Part shown: piece after piece, positions 1-7,481 of the stretch
Position numbering within the stretch: position 1 is the stretch's first letter
Layout of the letters: each line of letters opens with the position of its first letter
Source of the DNA: JBILCM01 sp044353165
GTDB taxonomy: Bacteria; Bacillota; Bacilli; Paenibacillales; YIM-B00363
Direction of reading: 5' to 3'
Assembly (NCBI GenBank): GCA_044353165.1
Contig: JBILCM010000020.1
Span: forward strand, 1-36,660
DNA: 36,660 nucleotides
Program-made: the position numbers and the translations under genes
The notes under the pieces: generated by a model
The model's database searches: none
Seen by the model: only the letters and a program-made list of their open reading frames with translations
What the model was told of the DNA's origin: nothing

Positions 1-22
1 ATGGTTTAAGTAATTAAACCAT
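1..22 (-). terminator. Hairpin downstream of the cysteine synthase gene, possible terminator
   Basis: A perfect inverted repeat, ATGGTTTA / TAAACCAT with a six-base loop, lies 24 bases beyond the stop codon of the minus-strand cysteine synthase gene. Whether a T-run follows on the minus strand cannot be seen because the window ends here, so the terminator call is tentative. Confidence 0.35.
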
Positions 23-45
23 CCTTAAAGACAAGACTATCCTAT

Positions 46-972
46 TCACACGAACAACCCAGTCATACTGAGGTAACGTTCACCTGAATCCGGGGCAATA
101 CAGAGGACGCGTTTACCTGGGCCTAACCGCTTGGCCACTTGCAATCCTGTCCACACCGAAGCACCGGATGAAGGCCCCACAAGAATGCCCTCTAGGCGTG
201 CCAAATCACGAGTGACATTCCACGCATCATCATCCGCAACTTGATAAATTTCATCATAAATTTCCGTATTCAAGATCGGGGGGATAAACCCTGGGCTTGT
301 GCCGACCACTTTGTGGGGACCGGGTTGGCCGCCGGATAAGACCGGTGAACCTTTGGGTTCAACAACATAAATTTTCAGATGAGGCAAGTGCTGCCGTAAC
401 ACCTCACCTGTACCCGTGACGGTTCCGCCCGTTCCGGCTGTGGCCACGAACGCATCAAGTTGACCGCCCGTTTGCTCCAAAATTTCCAGTGCTGTCGTTG
501 TGCGATGAATGTCTGGGTTCGCCGGATTCTCGAACTGTTGAGGAATAAAGCTGCCGGGAATTTGATCCCTCAATTCCATCGCTTTACTGATCGCACCAGG
601 CATTCGCTCCGCAGCAGGGGTAAGTACAACTTGAGAGCCATAGGCCTTCAAGATATTAATTCGTTCTTTGGTGCTATTGTCAGGCATGATCAGAATGGAT
701 TTGTACCCTTTGGCAGCGGCATTCATGGCGAGTCCAATGCCGGTGTTGCCGCTAGTCGGTTCAATAATCGTTGCCCCTGGTTGCAATAAGCCTTGTCGTT
801 CCGCTTCCGCAATCAGGTTGTACGCGGCGCGATCTTTCACACTGCCGCTCGGGTTAAAATATTCGAGCTTCACAAACACGTCCGCGCACGTATCATCAAC
901 GAGACGTCGCAATTGTACGGCGGGTGTGTCGCCAATCAATTCATATACAGAATCCACCATGCGTGGGCTCAT
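46..972 (-). CDS. cysK: Cysteine synthase (O-acetylserine sulfhydrylase, PLP-dependent)
   Basis: This 308-residue protein makes L-cysteine from O-acetylserine and sulfide, or S-sulfocysteine if it uses thiosulfate as CysM-type enzymes do. It has the full fold-type II signature: the PLP lysine K46 in NPSGSVKDR, the substrate loop TSGNTG near residue 74, the phosphate-binding GTGGTVTGTG, and GPSSGAS near the C-terminus. Length is normal for the family. The ATG at 972 follows TAGGAG by ten bases. It is the last gene of a five-gene sulfur operon, 13 bases after the thiosulfate channel gene, which fits a role in consuming the imported sulfur. CysK and CysM specificity cannot be separated from sequence alone, so the symbol is the generic choice. 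Confidence 0.92.
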   Translation of the reverse strand: MSPRMVDSVYELIGDTPAVQLRRLVDDTCADVFVKLEYFNPSGSVKDRAAYNLIAEAERQGLLQPGATIIEPTSGNTGIGLAMNAAAKGYKSILIMPDNSTKERINILKAYGSQVVLTPAAERMPGAISKAMELRDQIPGSFIPQQFENPANPDIHRTTTALEILEQTGGQLDAFVATAGTGGTVTGTGEVLRQHLPHLKIYVVEPKGSPVLSGGQPGPHKVVGTSPGFIPPILNTEIYDEIYQVADDDAWNVTRDLARLEGILVGPSSGASVWTGLQVAKRLGPGKRVLCIAPDSGERYLSMTGLFV

Positions 973-985
973 GATGCTTCAACTC

Positions 986-2095
986 CTACTCTCCTCGATG
1001 AAACAACAGCAATGGCATACGGAATACATAAGCAACAACAATAAAAATACCGATCATCATTCCTATAATAACAACAACGCTGCTAATCGACAAACCCCCA
1101 ATGCCCGTGATCACATTCGCTATATTGCATCCGGGAGCGATCCTTGAGGCAACCCCCATCAGCAAGCCGCCGCCTATCGCGAAGGGCAAGCGTGAGGAAC
1201 GGGGAAGACGGAACTTGAAAGATTTGCTAAGAAGTGCAGCCACGAAGGAGCCGATCACGAGGAAGATGACGAGTGTTTCTTCCGGACCTAGCCCCACGCG
1301 AGGGAACTCTGCAAACAATCCGTTCAGGTACGTATTATTGAAGACGATGTCATCCCCGAATAGCAATGCCAAGATCACGGCTCCGATCCGTGTCTCTGGT
1401 CCCGTAATACTCACATTCGACATGAGCACGAATTGTATGGTGGCGATTATTCCCATCAACAAAGCGACAAACCGGATATCCCAATGTTTTTGTCTGAAGG
1501 GGTTGCCTTTCCAGTCGGTGAACGTTTCCTTAACGCCTTGCAAGAACGAACGCAAACCATGTTTGTAGACAGCTAAGCCGACCATGATGATGACGATAAG
1601 CAAGGGTAGAATGATCGGTGAGATCGACCAAGAGTAGAGCGTGTAACCTTCTTCAACAAGAGTAAGCGGCTGCATCACGTAATCTCTGGCCCAAGGGTCA
1701 TAGAGGAATGCGAACAATAAGTTCCCGGCAATGGCGCATGCTAAGACAATCCAGAATTGCACATATCCCATGCCGCAGCGATACAATGTACCTGACCCGC
1801 ATCCCCCGGCCATCGTCATGCCAATCCCGAATAAGATACCGCCAAGTAAGTTGGCCCCACCCAATGGTACCGTCCACACTTGAGAGATATCTGCCGCGCC
1901 TAGTGACAAGCTGATGCCCCAACCAAGCAAGGATACACCAATGAGTACGAGCACACCGTTAAGGATACGCGTATCTCTCACACTAATCCAATCGCGAATC
2001 GATGCAACAAAGCAGAAGTCTGCTTTCTGGAGCAAGAAACCATATAGAAAACCAAAGAAAGCCGCTAATAAGAAAACGTCCCATGTGTAAGCCAT
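986..2095 (-). CDS. tsuA: YeeE/YedE (TsuA-type) thiosulfate transporter
   Basis: This is a 369-residue, highly hydrophobic membrane protein with many predicted transmembrane segments. It carries the conserved cysteine motifs of the YeeE/YedE (DUF395) family: C28 in ADFCFV, C99 in AGGCGSG and C323 in APGCNIAN. In the structurally studied YeeE/TsuA proteins, three conserved cysteines line an hourglass channel that passes thiosulfate through the membrane. The gene lies between a TusA-like carrier gene and a cysteine synthase gene, the usual TsuA/TsuB context. The start at 2095 gives the expected cytoplasmic N-terminus, but its ribosome binding site is weak (only an ACGGACGGA stretch), so it may depend on translation coming from upstream. 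Transport of another sulfur compound, such as a selenium analogue, cannot be excluded. Confidence 0.88.
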   Translation of the reverse strand: MAYTWDVFLLAAFFGFLYGFLLQKADFCFVASIRDWISVRDTRILNGVLVLIGVSLLGWGISLSLGAADISQVWTVPLGGANLLGGILFGIGMTMAGGCGSGTLYRCGMGYVQFWIVLACAIAGNLLFAFLYDPWARDYVMQPLTLVEEGYTLYSWSISPIILPLLIVIIMVGLAVYKHGLRSFLQGVKETFTDWKGNPFRQKHWDIRFVALLMGIIATIQFVLMSNVSITGPETRIGAVILALLFGDDIVFNNTYLNGLFAEFPRVGLGPEETLVIFLVIGSFVAALLSKSFKFRLPRSSRLPFAIGGGLLMGVASRIAPGCNIANVITGIGGLSISSVVVIIGMMIGIFIVVAYVFRMPLLLFHRGE

Positions 2096-2122
2096 CGGAA
2101 TCCGTCCGTTTCTATGTGAGCA

Positions 2123-2383
2123 TTATATTTTTTTAAGATAAATATGATAATTGCCATTCTCTTCAACGACGCCGAGGAATTCAGCGTATTTGTTCATCTT
2201 GACTGCGGCAGGAATCGTCTTGGTGGCAATCGTATGATCCGTCACTTCAACCACAATTTCTCCCGCTTTTGCTTTCTTCAAGCCATCGATCGCCAAATTC
2301 AGTGTATGCGGGCAAACTTCCCCAATGGCGTCAATCTCGTGATCTCTCTTTAACTCTAGCAATTGTTCTTTCGTATAACTCAT
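2123..2383 (-). CDS. TusA/SirA-family sulfur carrier protein (YeeD/TsuB-like)
   Basis: This is a complete small sulfur carrier of 86 residues. The family's active cysteine is visible as C24 in the G-E-V-C-P-H-T motif, followed by the usual beta-alpha-beta-alpha-beta-beta pattern. It would accept a sulfane sulfur as a persulfide on C24 and hand it on. The ATG overlaps the stop codon of the upstream rhodanese gene (ATGA), and GGAAGGA precedes it, so the two are translationally coupled. The next gene is the TsuA-like channel, whose known partner TsuB (YeeD) belongs to this family, so this is probably its cytoplasmic acceptor. That pairing is an inference from context. Confidence 0.88.
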   Translation of the reverse strand: MSYTKEQLLELKRDHEIDAIGEVCPHTLNLAIDGLKKAKAGEIVVEVTDHTIATKTIPAAVKMNKYAEFLGVVEENGNYHIYLKKI

Positions 2384-2772
2384 GCTTGATCCTTCCTCTC
2401 CAATTGATTCATCTGCTTGAATTCGCCAACAATATGTTCCTCGCCAACGTTCTTGGCTTTATCCCAAGCGAGCATACCGCCCAGGTAGTTGTGTACGTTC
2501 GTGATGCCTTCGCTTTGAAAAAACTTGGCAACTTCGAAGCTTCTGCGTCCACTGCGGCAAACCAATACATATTCTGCGTTCTTGTCAAACTTCTCAATAA
2601 CGTCGGGTATGTCGCCCATAGGAAGCAGCGGGACGCCAGGGATATGGCCCGCCACATACTCTTCGGGTTCCCTGACGTCGATGATGTACACGCCAGCTTT
2701 CGCTGGGTTATGGATGATGTCATCCAACTCTTGTGCATCTACATGCGAGATGCCATTGATCATTTCCGCCAC
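2380..2772 (-). CDS. Single-domain rhodanese (cytoplasmic sulfurtransferase)
   Basis: This 130-residue protein is one rhodanese domain with an extra charged tail of about 25 residues. The signature is complete: VYIIDVREPEEYVAGHIPG near residues 28-46 and the catalytic loop C72-R-S-G-R-R-S. There is no signal peptide or membrane segment, so it acts in the cytoplasm. The GTG start at 2772 is chosen because GCGAGGAA lies seven bases before it; an ATG three codons later is the alternative. The gene follows the lipoprotein rhodanese by 20 bases and overlaps the sulfur carrier gene by four. The likely role is moving sulfane sulfur between imported thiosulfate and the TusA-like protein. Confidence 0.88.
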   Translation of the reverse strand: MAEMINGISHVDAQELDDIIHNPAKAGVYIIDVREPEEYVAGHIPGVPLLPMGDIPDVIEKFDKNAEYVLVCRSGRRSFEVAKFFQSEGITNVHNYLGGMLAWDKAKNVGEEHIVGEFKQMNQLERKDQA

Positions 2773-2792
2773 AATCGTTTCCTCGCTTTTGT

Positions 2793-4214
2793 TTATTTTC
2801 CGATTTCCACGTCATCTGCATTGCCCCATTCCGCCCAGGAACCTTCATAAGGACGAATATCGGAGTAACCAAGCAGTCGGAGGGTGAAATAGGTGTGCGC
2901 GCCGCGAACATTCGTCTGGCAATAAGGAACTACCGTTTTGCCCTCTACAGCGCCAACTTTAGCGAATTCTTCCCGCAATTGTTGGTAAGGCTTGAAACGG
3001 GGCACGCCATCAGAACCCGTCTGAATCGATTCGCTCCATTCGCGGTTCACTGCAGTTGGGATGTGGCCGCCATTCTTCGCACGCACGTCTTTGCCGAGAT
3101 ATTCATTGGCTGAGCGCGTGTCTATAAAGACCACATTGGTGTTCTTTATAGTTGATTTTACATCGTCTTTGGTGGAATACAAGTTTTTATTTGGTGTGGC
3201 TACAAAATTACCAGCTGTTATTTTTGGTGCTTCCGTAGAGATCGCTTTCCCTGCAACTAACCAGCCCGCATAACCGCCATTGAGAATTTTCACTTTGTCT
3301 TGTAAGCCATAGTACTCTAGTGCATAGAAGATCCGCGCAGCGCTAAGGGAATTACCATCGTCATATACGACTACAGTTGAATTCTGAAATACACCTGCTT
3401 TGCGAACGACGTCGCTGAATGCATCGGGTCCTAACAAGAAACCTTCGATGGTATTGTTCGGATCGTTGATACTCGATGTTTTGAGATTAATTGCACCCGG
3501 GATGAAACCTTTCTCATATCCTTTGCTGCGAGCGTCAAGGATGACGACATTCTTCAAGTTTTTCTCTAACCAATCGGGTTCTACCAATAGTTTGGCATTG
3601 GGGTAAACAGTGCTCTTCGCTGCTTTTTCAGCAGCTACAATTTCCGCAGCCAGCTTCTCAGCGGCAGTATTATTTGCAGCAGCCTTCTCGGCAGCAGCTT
3701 TCTCAGCTGCGACCCTCTGCGCAGCGGCTTTCTCTGCAGCCACTTTCGCTGCGGCTGTTTTCTCGGCAGCGGCTTTCGCTGCTGCAGCTTGTGCTAGAGC
3801 ATCTGTAGCGGCTTTCTCTGCGGCGGCTTTCTCTGCAAGCACTTTCTGTGCAGCTTGCTTCTCTTCCTCAGACTTCGCCTCGGCCAACAGTTTCTCGGCT
3901 TCTGCCTTCTCAGCTGCGGCTTTCTGTGCTTCGGCAACGGCCGCAGCTTCTGCCGCTTTCGCAGTTTCCTCTTCTGCTTTCGCAGCGGCAACTTCGGCTT
4001 CAGCTTGCGCTGCGACTTCTTCCGCTGCTTTCTGGTCGGCTTGCGCTTGTTCTAGTTGTGCAGCCGTTTCCGCAGCTTCTGCCGATTGTACGGCTTCTGT
4101 CGATGCGTTGTCGTCCGACTGTGTTTGTGATGATCCGCATGCGCTCAGCACGAGTAGGAATGCAATCGCTGCGATTCCCATTTTGAAAATACGGTAGTTC
4201 TTTACGTTAGACAT
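2793..4214 (-). CDS. Lipid-anchored tandem-rhodanese sulfurtransferase on an Ala/Glu/Lys coiled-coil stalk
   Basis: The protein has 473 residues from the ATG at 4214, which GGGGAGGA precedes; an in-frame start 15 codons upstream lacks a good site. Residues 1-25 are a lipoprotein signal peptide ending in the lipobox LSAC, so C26 would be lipidated. Residues about 40-200 are almost entirely Ala, Glu and Lys in heptad-like order, a long helical stalk. Two rhodanese domains follow, near 206-325 (no catalytic Cys in the expected loop) and 345-470, with catalytic C432 in YCQTNVRGAH. This is the arrangement of thiosulfate and 3-mercaptopyruvate sulfurtransferases, but placed outside the membrane. 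It is the first gene of the sulfur operon and probably handles sulfane sulfur at the cell surface. The stalk is homologous to those of two sugar-binding lipoproteins in this window. Confidence 0.88.
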   Translation of the reverse strand: MSNVKNYRIFKMGIAAIAFLLVLSACGSSQTQSDDNASTEAVQSAEAAETAAQLEQAQADQKAAEEVAAQAEAEVAAAKAEEETAKAAEAAAVAEAQKAAAEKAEAEKLLAEAKSEEEKQAAQKVLAEKAAAEKAATDALAQAAAAKAAAEKTAAAKVAAEKAAAQRVAAEKAAAEKAAANNTAAEKLAAEIVAAEKAAKSTVYPNAKLLVEPDWLEKNLKNVVILDARSKGYEKGFIPGAINLKTSSINDPNNTIEGFLLGPDAFSDVVRKAGVFQNSTVVVYDDGNSLSAARIFYALEYYGLQDKVKILNGGYAGWLVAGKAISTEAPKITAGNFVATPNKNLYSTKDDVKSTIKNTNVVFIDTRSANEYLGKDVRAKNGGHIPTAVNREWSESIQTGSDGVPRFKPYQQLREEFAKVGAVEGKTVVPYCQTNVRGAHTYFTLRLLGYSDIRPYEGSWAEWGNADDVEIGK

Positions 4215-4248
4215 GGTTTCTTTTTCCTCCCCAATGTGACTATAATAC

Positions 4249-4301
4249 TTGTAATTCAATCGAATTGATCGTATAATAACACTATTCCGACCAACTTACA
4301 A
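4249..4301. promoter_or_regulatory. Overlapping divergent promoters sharing one -10 element
   Basis: On the plus strand TTGTAA (4249-4254), a 17-base spacer and TATAAT (4272-4277) form a near-consensus sigma-A promoter for the propeller lipoprotein gene. On the minus strand TTGTAA (4301-4296), a 17-base spacer and TATTAT (4278-4273) form a promoter for the sulfur operon. The two -10 boxes occupy the same seven base pairs, TATAATA. A second minus-strand TATTAT at 4247-4242 has no good -35 box. Confidence 0.65.
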
Positions 4302-4349
4302 GGGATTAAGTTAAAAAAATTTAGTCGATGATCGAGGGGTAATGCTCAC

Positions 4350-5417
4350 ATGTACAACATTCACTACAGAAGCTTTCATCTGCAACGATTTATTCTACTC
4401 TGTTGCGTTCTGCCGCTATTGCTCACAGGCTGCGCGATGGAGACAAAACAACAAGCCGAACAACGCCTATCTAATGAAGATGCTTCCGCAACGGCAGGCC
4501 AACTCACGAGTGTGCAATTTTACGTTCCTGTTGAAGACGAGAATAAAGTAGCTATTATTGATGTCATCAGCGGCAAGGCGATTGCTGATATTGAGGTAGG
4601 GGAAGCGCCGACGATTGTGGTCTTCTCCAGCACCATGCGGGAAGCATACGTTGCCAATCAGAACAGCAGTACCGTCTCTTTCATTGATACGATGGGGGTC
4701 AAAGAAGTAAAGCAGGTGGAGGTCGGCGCATTGCCGCATGGGCTGGTGTTGTCTCCGGACAACCGCACATTGTATGTTGCAACGGTGGGCAATTCCTACA
4801 TATCGGTGGTTGACACGAATAGTGCTCAGGTCACCGCGACGATTGACATGGGGGCAACGGCGAAGACGAACTACATTACAGCGTTCGGGAATACGCTTTA
4901 CGTAAGTGACCATGAGAATGACAAGATTTATGTGGTCAATACACAGACACAACAACTGGAACGATCATTCGATACGGGACGTTTACCGCGGGCTGTTCAT
5001 ATATCTGATGATGGGACGAGGTTATATGTACCCACAGCAGGCGATGGCCAATTGGAAATCTATGACGTTGCGACGGGGAAGGCGATAGCGGAGATTGACG
5101 CGATCGAAGGTGCCACCGATGTCGCATGGACCGAGGATGGCACAACGGCAGTTGTCACCGGTATGGAAGGCAACGGTGTTGCATTCATTGACTTGGCGAC
5201 GAATCAAGTGATCCAGACGATTGGCGACTTGCCTGGAGCAAAACATCTTGCATTCAACCGGATACAAAGCAGGGTCTATGTTACATTAAGTGATTCCAAT
5301 GAAGTCGTCGTGATCGACATGACGTCGCGTTCCGTTGAAGAGAAGATTGTCGTCGGTTCCAAGCCGCATGGCATCTCGATTAAAGCACTGCCGGGTATTG
5401 GCGGGAGCTGCGGTTAA
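4350..5417 (+). CDS. YncE-like YVTN beta-propeller lipoprotein
   Basis: The 355-residue product begins with a signal peptide ending in LLTGC, so C28 is the predicted lipidation site. The rest is a run of about 40-residue repeats built around sequences such as VAIIDVISGKAIADIEVG, LYVATVGNSYISVVDT and YVVNTQTQQLERSFDTG. This pattern belongs to YncE-type seven-bladed propellers, also called YVTN repeats. Such proteins sit outside the membrane; ligands vary and no catalytic residues can be assigned here. AGGGG lies ten bases before the ATG. The gene diverges from the sulfur operon and shares its promoter region, which may mean co-regulation. Its end overlaps the end of the convergent lipoprotein gene by four bases. 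Confidence 0.82.
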   Translation: MYNIHYRSFHLQRFILLCCVLPLLLTGCAMETKQQAEQRLSNEDASATAGQLTSVQFYVPVEDENKVAIIDVISGKAIADIEVGEAPTIVVFSSTMREAYVANQNSSTVSFIDTMGVKEVKQVEVGALPHGLVLSPDNRTLYVATVGNSYISVVDTNSAQVTATIDMGATAKTNYITAFGNTLYVSDHENDKIYVVNTQTQQLERSFDTGRLPRAVHISDDGTRLYVPTAGDGQLEIYDVATGKAIAEIDAIEGATDVAWTEDGTTAVVTGMEGNGVAFIDLATNQVIQTIGDLPGAKHLAFNRIQSRVYVTLSDSNEVVVIDMTSRSVEEKIVVGSKPHGISIKALPGIGGSCG

Positions 5418-6397
5418 TCGCCAAATTTACTCACTTTCAGTGGCAACAGCAGTTGATGAATCGGTTGACCGTCTTCAGGACTGGATTCATAGAGGGCCAG
5501 AATCAACACGGGGCTTGTCGCTTGCTCGAACTCAACTGTGAATTCGAACAATCCCCATGCGGGTGCGCCATCCTGCGCCGTTGCAAAGCCCTCCGCAAGG
5601 ACATTATGGCCATCTTCCAACCGCCACTGTAAGGTGGCTTCGAAAACACGAGCAGAACCGCGTACCGTGAAAGCTGAATCAACAACGCTGTTCTTCTCAG
5701 GGGCGAAGATCCGGAATGCTTCATTCTCGGCGACGATGAAAGAACCTGACTTCGCATCAATTTGACCTGTGTAAGGACTCTCAAGATTCTGTGCGTTTAC
5801 AAGTTCAACGTTCCAAAGTTCATATTCCTGATCGAAGCGGATGCTTCGGATGGCCCAAGCCGAGACATCGTTAGGGTTGGATCGTTGGGCCATTGCAATG
5901 ACGGTCTGCAAACCATTCGCTTTCGTCAACGCTTCATCGATGGGCGGCAACACCTCAATCTTCGTTGCTTGGCCTTGCGCTGGGTAAGATTCAGCGATCT
6001 CTCCGCGATGCCACACGCGCACGCGCTGACCGAGTTGCAGGTCTGCCACGTCCAGTGAACTCTCTTTTGGAATTTCGTTGCTTGTAACAATTTGTGTATC
6101 TTTGTCGATCCGAAACCAGATCGCATCGACAAATCCTTGACCCCTTGCATCATTATAATGGGTGACGAGCACCGAACGACGGTCATCCGCCAAACCTACT
6201 ATGTAACTTTCATCGAACGCCAATACAGGCTCCGCCGTTCCAACGGGATCCACGGAGCCTTTGCTCGTTTCATTCCCAACTTCTGTTCCAACTTCCGTAT
6301 CGGTATCCGTATTCGTGTTCGTATCGGATTGACAAGCCATGAGTAGGATTATGAAGGTCATAACGATGAAGAAAACCAATTTCCTGTATGGATGCAT
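5414..6397 (-). CDS. Lipoprotein with DUF3221-like and Gmad2-like domains
   Basis: The 327-residue product has a lipoprotein signal ending LLMACQS, then an Asp/Thr/Asn-rich low-complexity linker. Residues about 55-145 (YIVGLADDRRSVLVTHY through AYPAQ-like VWHRGEIAESYPAQG) resemble the small DUF3221 domain. The last 110 residues, FRIFAPEKNSVVDSAFTVRG to the end, match the Gmad2 immunoglobulin-like domain found in spore-germination and other surface proteins. The product should be membrane-anchored and outward-facing; its function is unknown. The gene is downstream of no clear partner, lies 72 bases before the end of the peptidase gene on the same strand, and converges with the propeller lipoprotein gene. 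The domain names come from recognition of the pattern, not from a search. Confidence 0.7.
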   Translation of the reverse strand: MHPYRKLVFFIVMTFIILLMACQSDTNTNTDTDTEVGTEVGNETSKGSVDPVGTAEPVLAFDESYIVGLADDRRSVLVTHYNDARGQGFVDAIWFRIDKDTQIVTSNEIPKESSLDVADLQLGQRVRVWHRGEIAESYPAQGQATKIEVLPPIDEALTKANGLQTVIAMAQRSNPNDVSAWAIRSIRFDQEYELWNVELVNAQNLESPYTGQIDAKSGSFIVAENEAFRIFAPEKNSVVDSAFTVRGSARVFEATLQWRLEDGHNVLAEGFATAQDGAPAWGLFEFTVEFEQATSPVLILALYESSPEDGQPIHQLLLPLKVSKFGD

Positions 6398-6455
6398 AGG
6401 GACTCCCTCTTTCGTGATGACCTCATCATAACCGATCCGATCGTTTTCTTCAAAA

Positions 6456-6474
6456 CGTAATTCAGAATATTACG
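6456..6474 (-). terminator. Weak hairpin at the end of the LysM-M23 gene
   Basis: CGTAAT and ATTACG form a six-base-pair stem with a seven-base loop that includes the stop codon of the peptidase gene. Reading on the minus strand it is followed by TTTTG. The stem is short, so termination may be inefficient. Confidence 0.35.
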
Positions 6475-7315
6475 GCTTCTTAATGCTTAGCTCCCACCAT
6501 TGAAGATGCGTATATGGGCTGAACGATTTCCAAGGGGATAACGTATACATTCCAAAATGCAGGTGCGGCAGGAACAATCCTTTGGTCCCGACAGGTCCTT
6601 GACCCGTGCTGCCTACGTAGCCGATCAACTGGTCTTGTCCAATGGCATCGCCAATTTTGAATTCACGCGCATATCCTGACAAATGGGCATAGTAGAAGAC
6701 CGTATTGTTCTCGGATCGCACGGTCAACCGCCAGCCGCCATACGTATTCCAACCGACATTCATCACAGTGCCGCCAGCTACCGCATAGATCGGTGTGCCT
6801 TCATCAGCAAAAATATCGATACCTTCGTGGGTTCTAACGGTGGTGCCCGTAGGTGACCAACTGCGGCCGTCTGCATAATCATTCACTAGCGTTCGGTACG
6901 TTCCGTAACGCAACGGGAATGTGCCATTGACGAAGGTCGACGGTTTGACGGGTATGTAGATTTGCAAACCCGACCAGATGTTATTCGGATCCTTGAGCTG
7001 AGGATTCGCTTGAATTAATGCCTGCAATGGGATGCCCGCGGATCTAGCGATCGTAAATAACGTTTCGCCTTCGCGGACGGTGTAATTACCTTTCACGGGA
7101 ATCGTGAGGACCTGACCCGGATAGATCATATCATTCACAAGTTTATTGACATTTATAACTTCTGCAACACTCACTTGATTACGGCTCGCGATCAACCACA
7201 GCGTATCTCCGGGCTGTACCGTATAAGATGCGGCGAATGAAGTCGGTACGGCAGATAACAGCATACCTGCCACTACAGCGATAGCTACTTTAGATCGAAT
7301 CGTGCGTTTCTTCAT
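6470..7315 (-). CDS. Secreted LysM-M23 peptidoglycan endopeptidase
   Basis: The protein has 281 residues from the ATG at 7315, which follows GGGAGAGG by about eleven bases; a GTG four codons upstream overlaps that site and is less likely. It begins with a Sec signal peptide ending near SFAAS. Two LysM domains follow, YTVQPGDTLWLIA and YTVREGETLFTIA, each about 45 residues, for cell-wall binding. The C-terminal half is an M23 zinc peptidase with zinc ligands in HEGIDIF and HLHFG and the supporting YYAHLSG histidine. It should cut peptide cross-links in the wall during growth. The gene diverges from the CobW-family gene. It is unrelated to the sugar genes and probably belongs to the housekeeping background. 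Confidence 0.9.
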   Translation of the reverse strand: MKKRTIRSKVAIAVVAGMLLSAVPTSFAASYTVQPGDTLWLIASRNQVSVAEVINVNKLVNDMIYPGQVLTIPVKGNYTVREGETLFTIARSAGIPLQALIQANPQLKDPNNIWSGLQIYIPVKPSTFVNGTFPLRYGTYRTLVNDYADGRSWSPTGTTVRTHEGIDIFADEGTPIYAVAGGTVMNVGWNTYGGWRLTVRSENNTVFYYAHLSGYAREFKIGDAIGQDQLIGYVGSTGQGPVGTKGLFLPHLHFGMYTLSPWKSFSPYTHLQWWELSIKKP

Positions 7316-7400
7316 ATTGAACAACACCTCTCCCTATTCATGATATACCCACAGCATAATAGATTTGGGAGAAAGGATATAGAAGTAAGTTATGGAAACG

Positions 7401-7429
7401 TTGACGGGAAGAAGTTGTTATCATACATT
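7401..7429 (+). promoter_or_regulatory. Probable promoter of the CobW-family GTPase gene
   Basis: TTGACG (7401-7406) and TACATT (7424-7429) are separated by exactly 17 bases and lie about 50 bases upstream of the start. No Zur-type or other metal-regulator palindrome is obvious here. Confidence 0.45.
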
Positions 7430-7481
7430 GGGAGTACGAATTTAGCATCTCATCAATGAATAGCATAGGAGAATGAAAGAC

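Noticed and set aside
3600..4140. Periodic repeat that might suggest a repeat array or CRISPR
   Set aside because: The period comes from repeated GCA/GAA/AAG codons in one reading frame; there are no spacers and no fixed repeat unit.
3610..4197. Long Ala/Ser-rich open frame on the plus strand
   Set aside because: It is the antisense of the coiled-coil stalk; GCx codons leave both strands open. There is no ribosome binding site and no recognisable fold.
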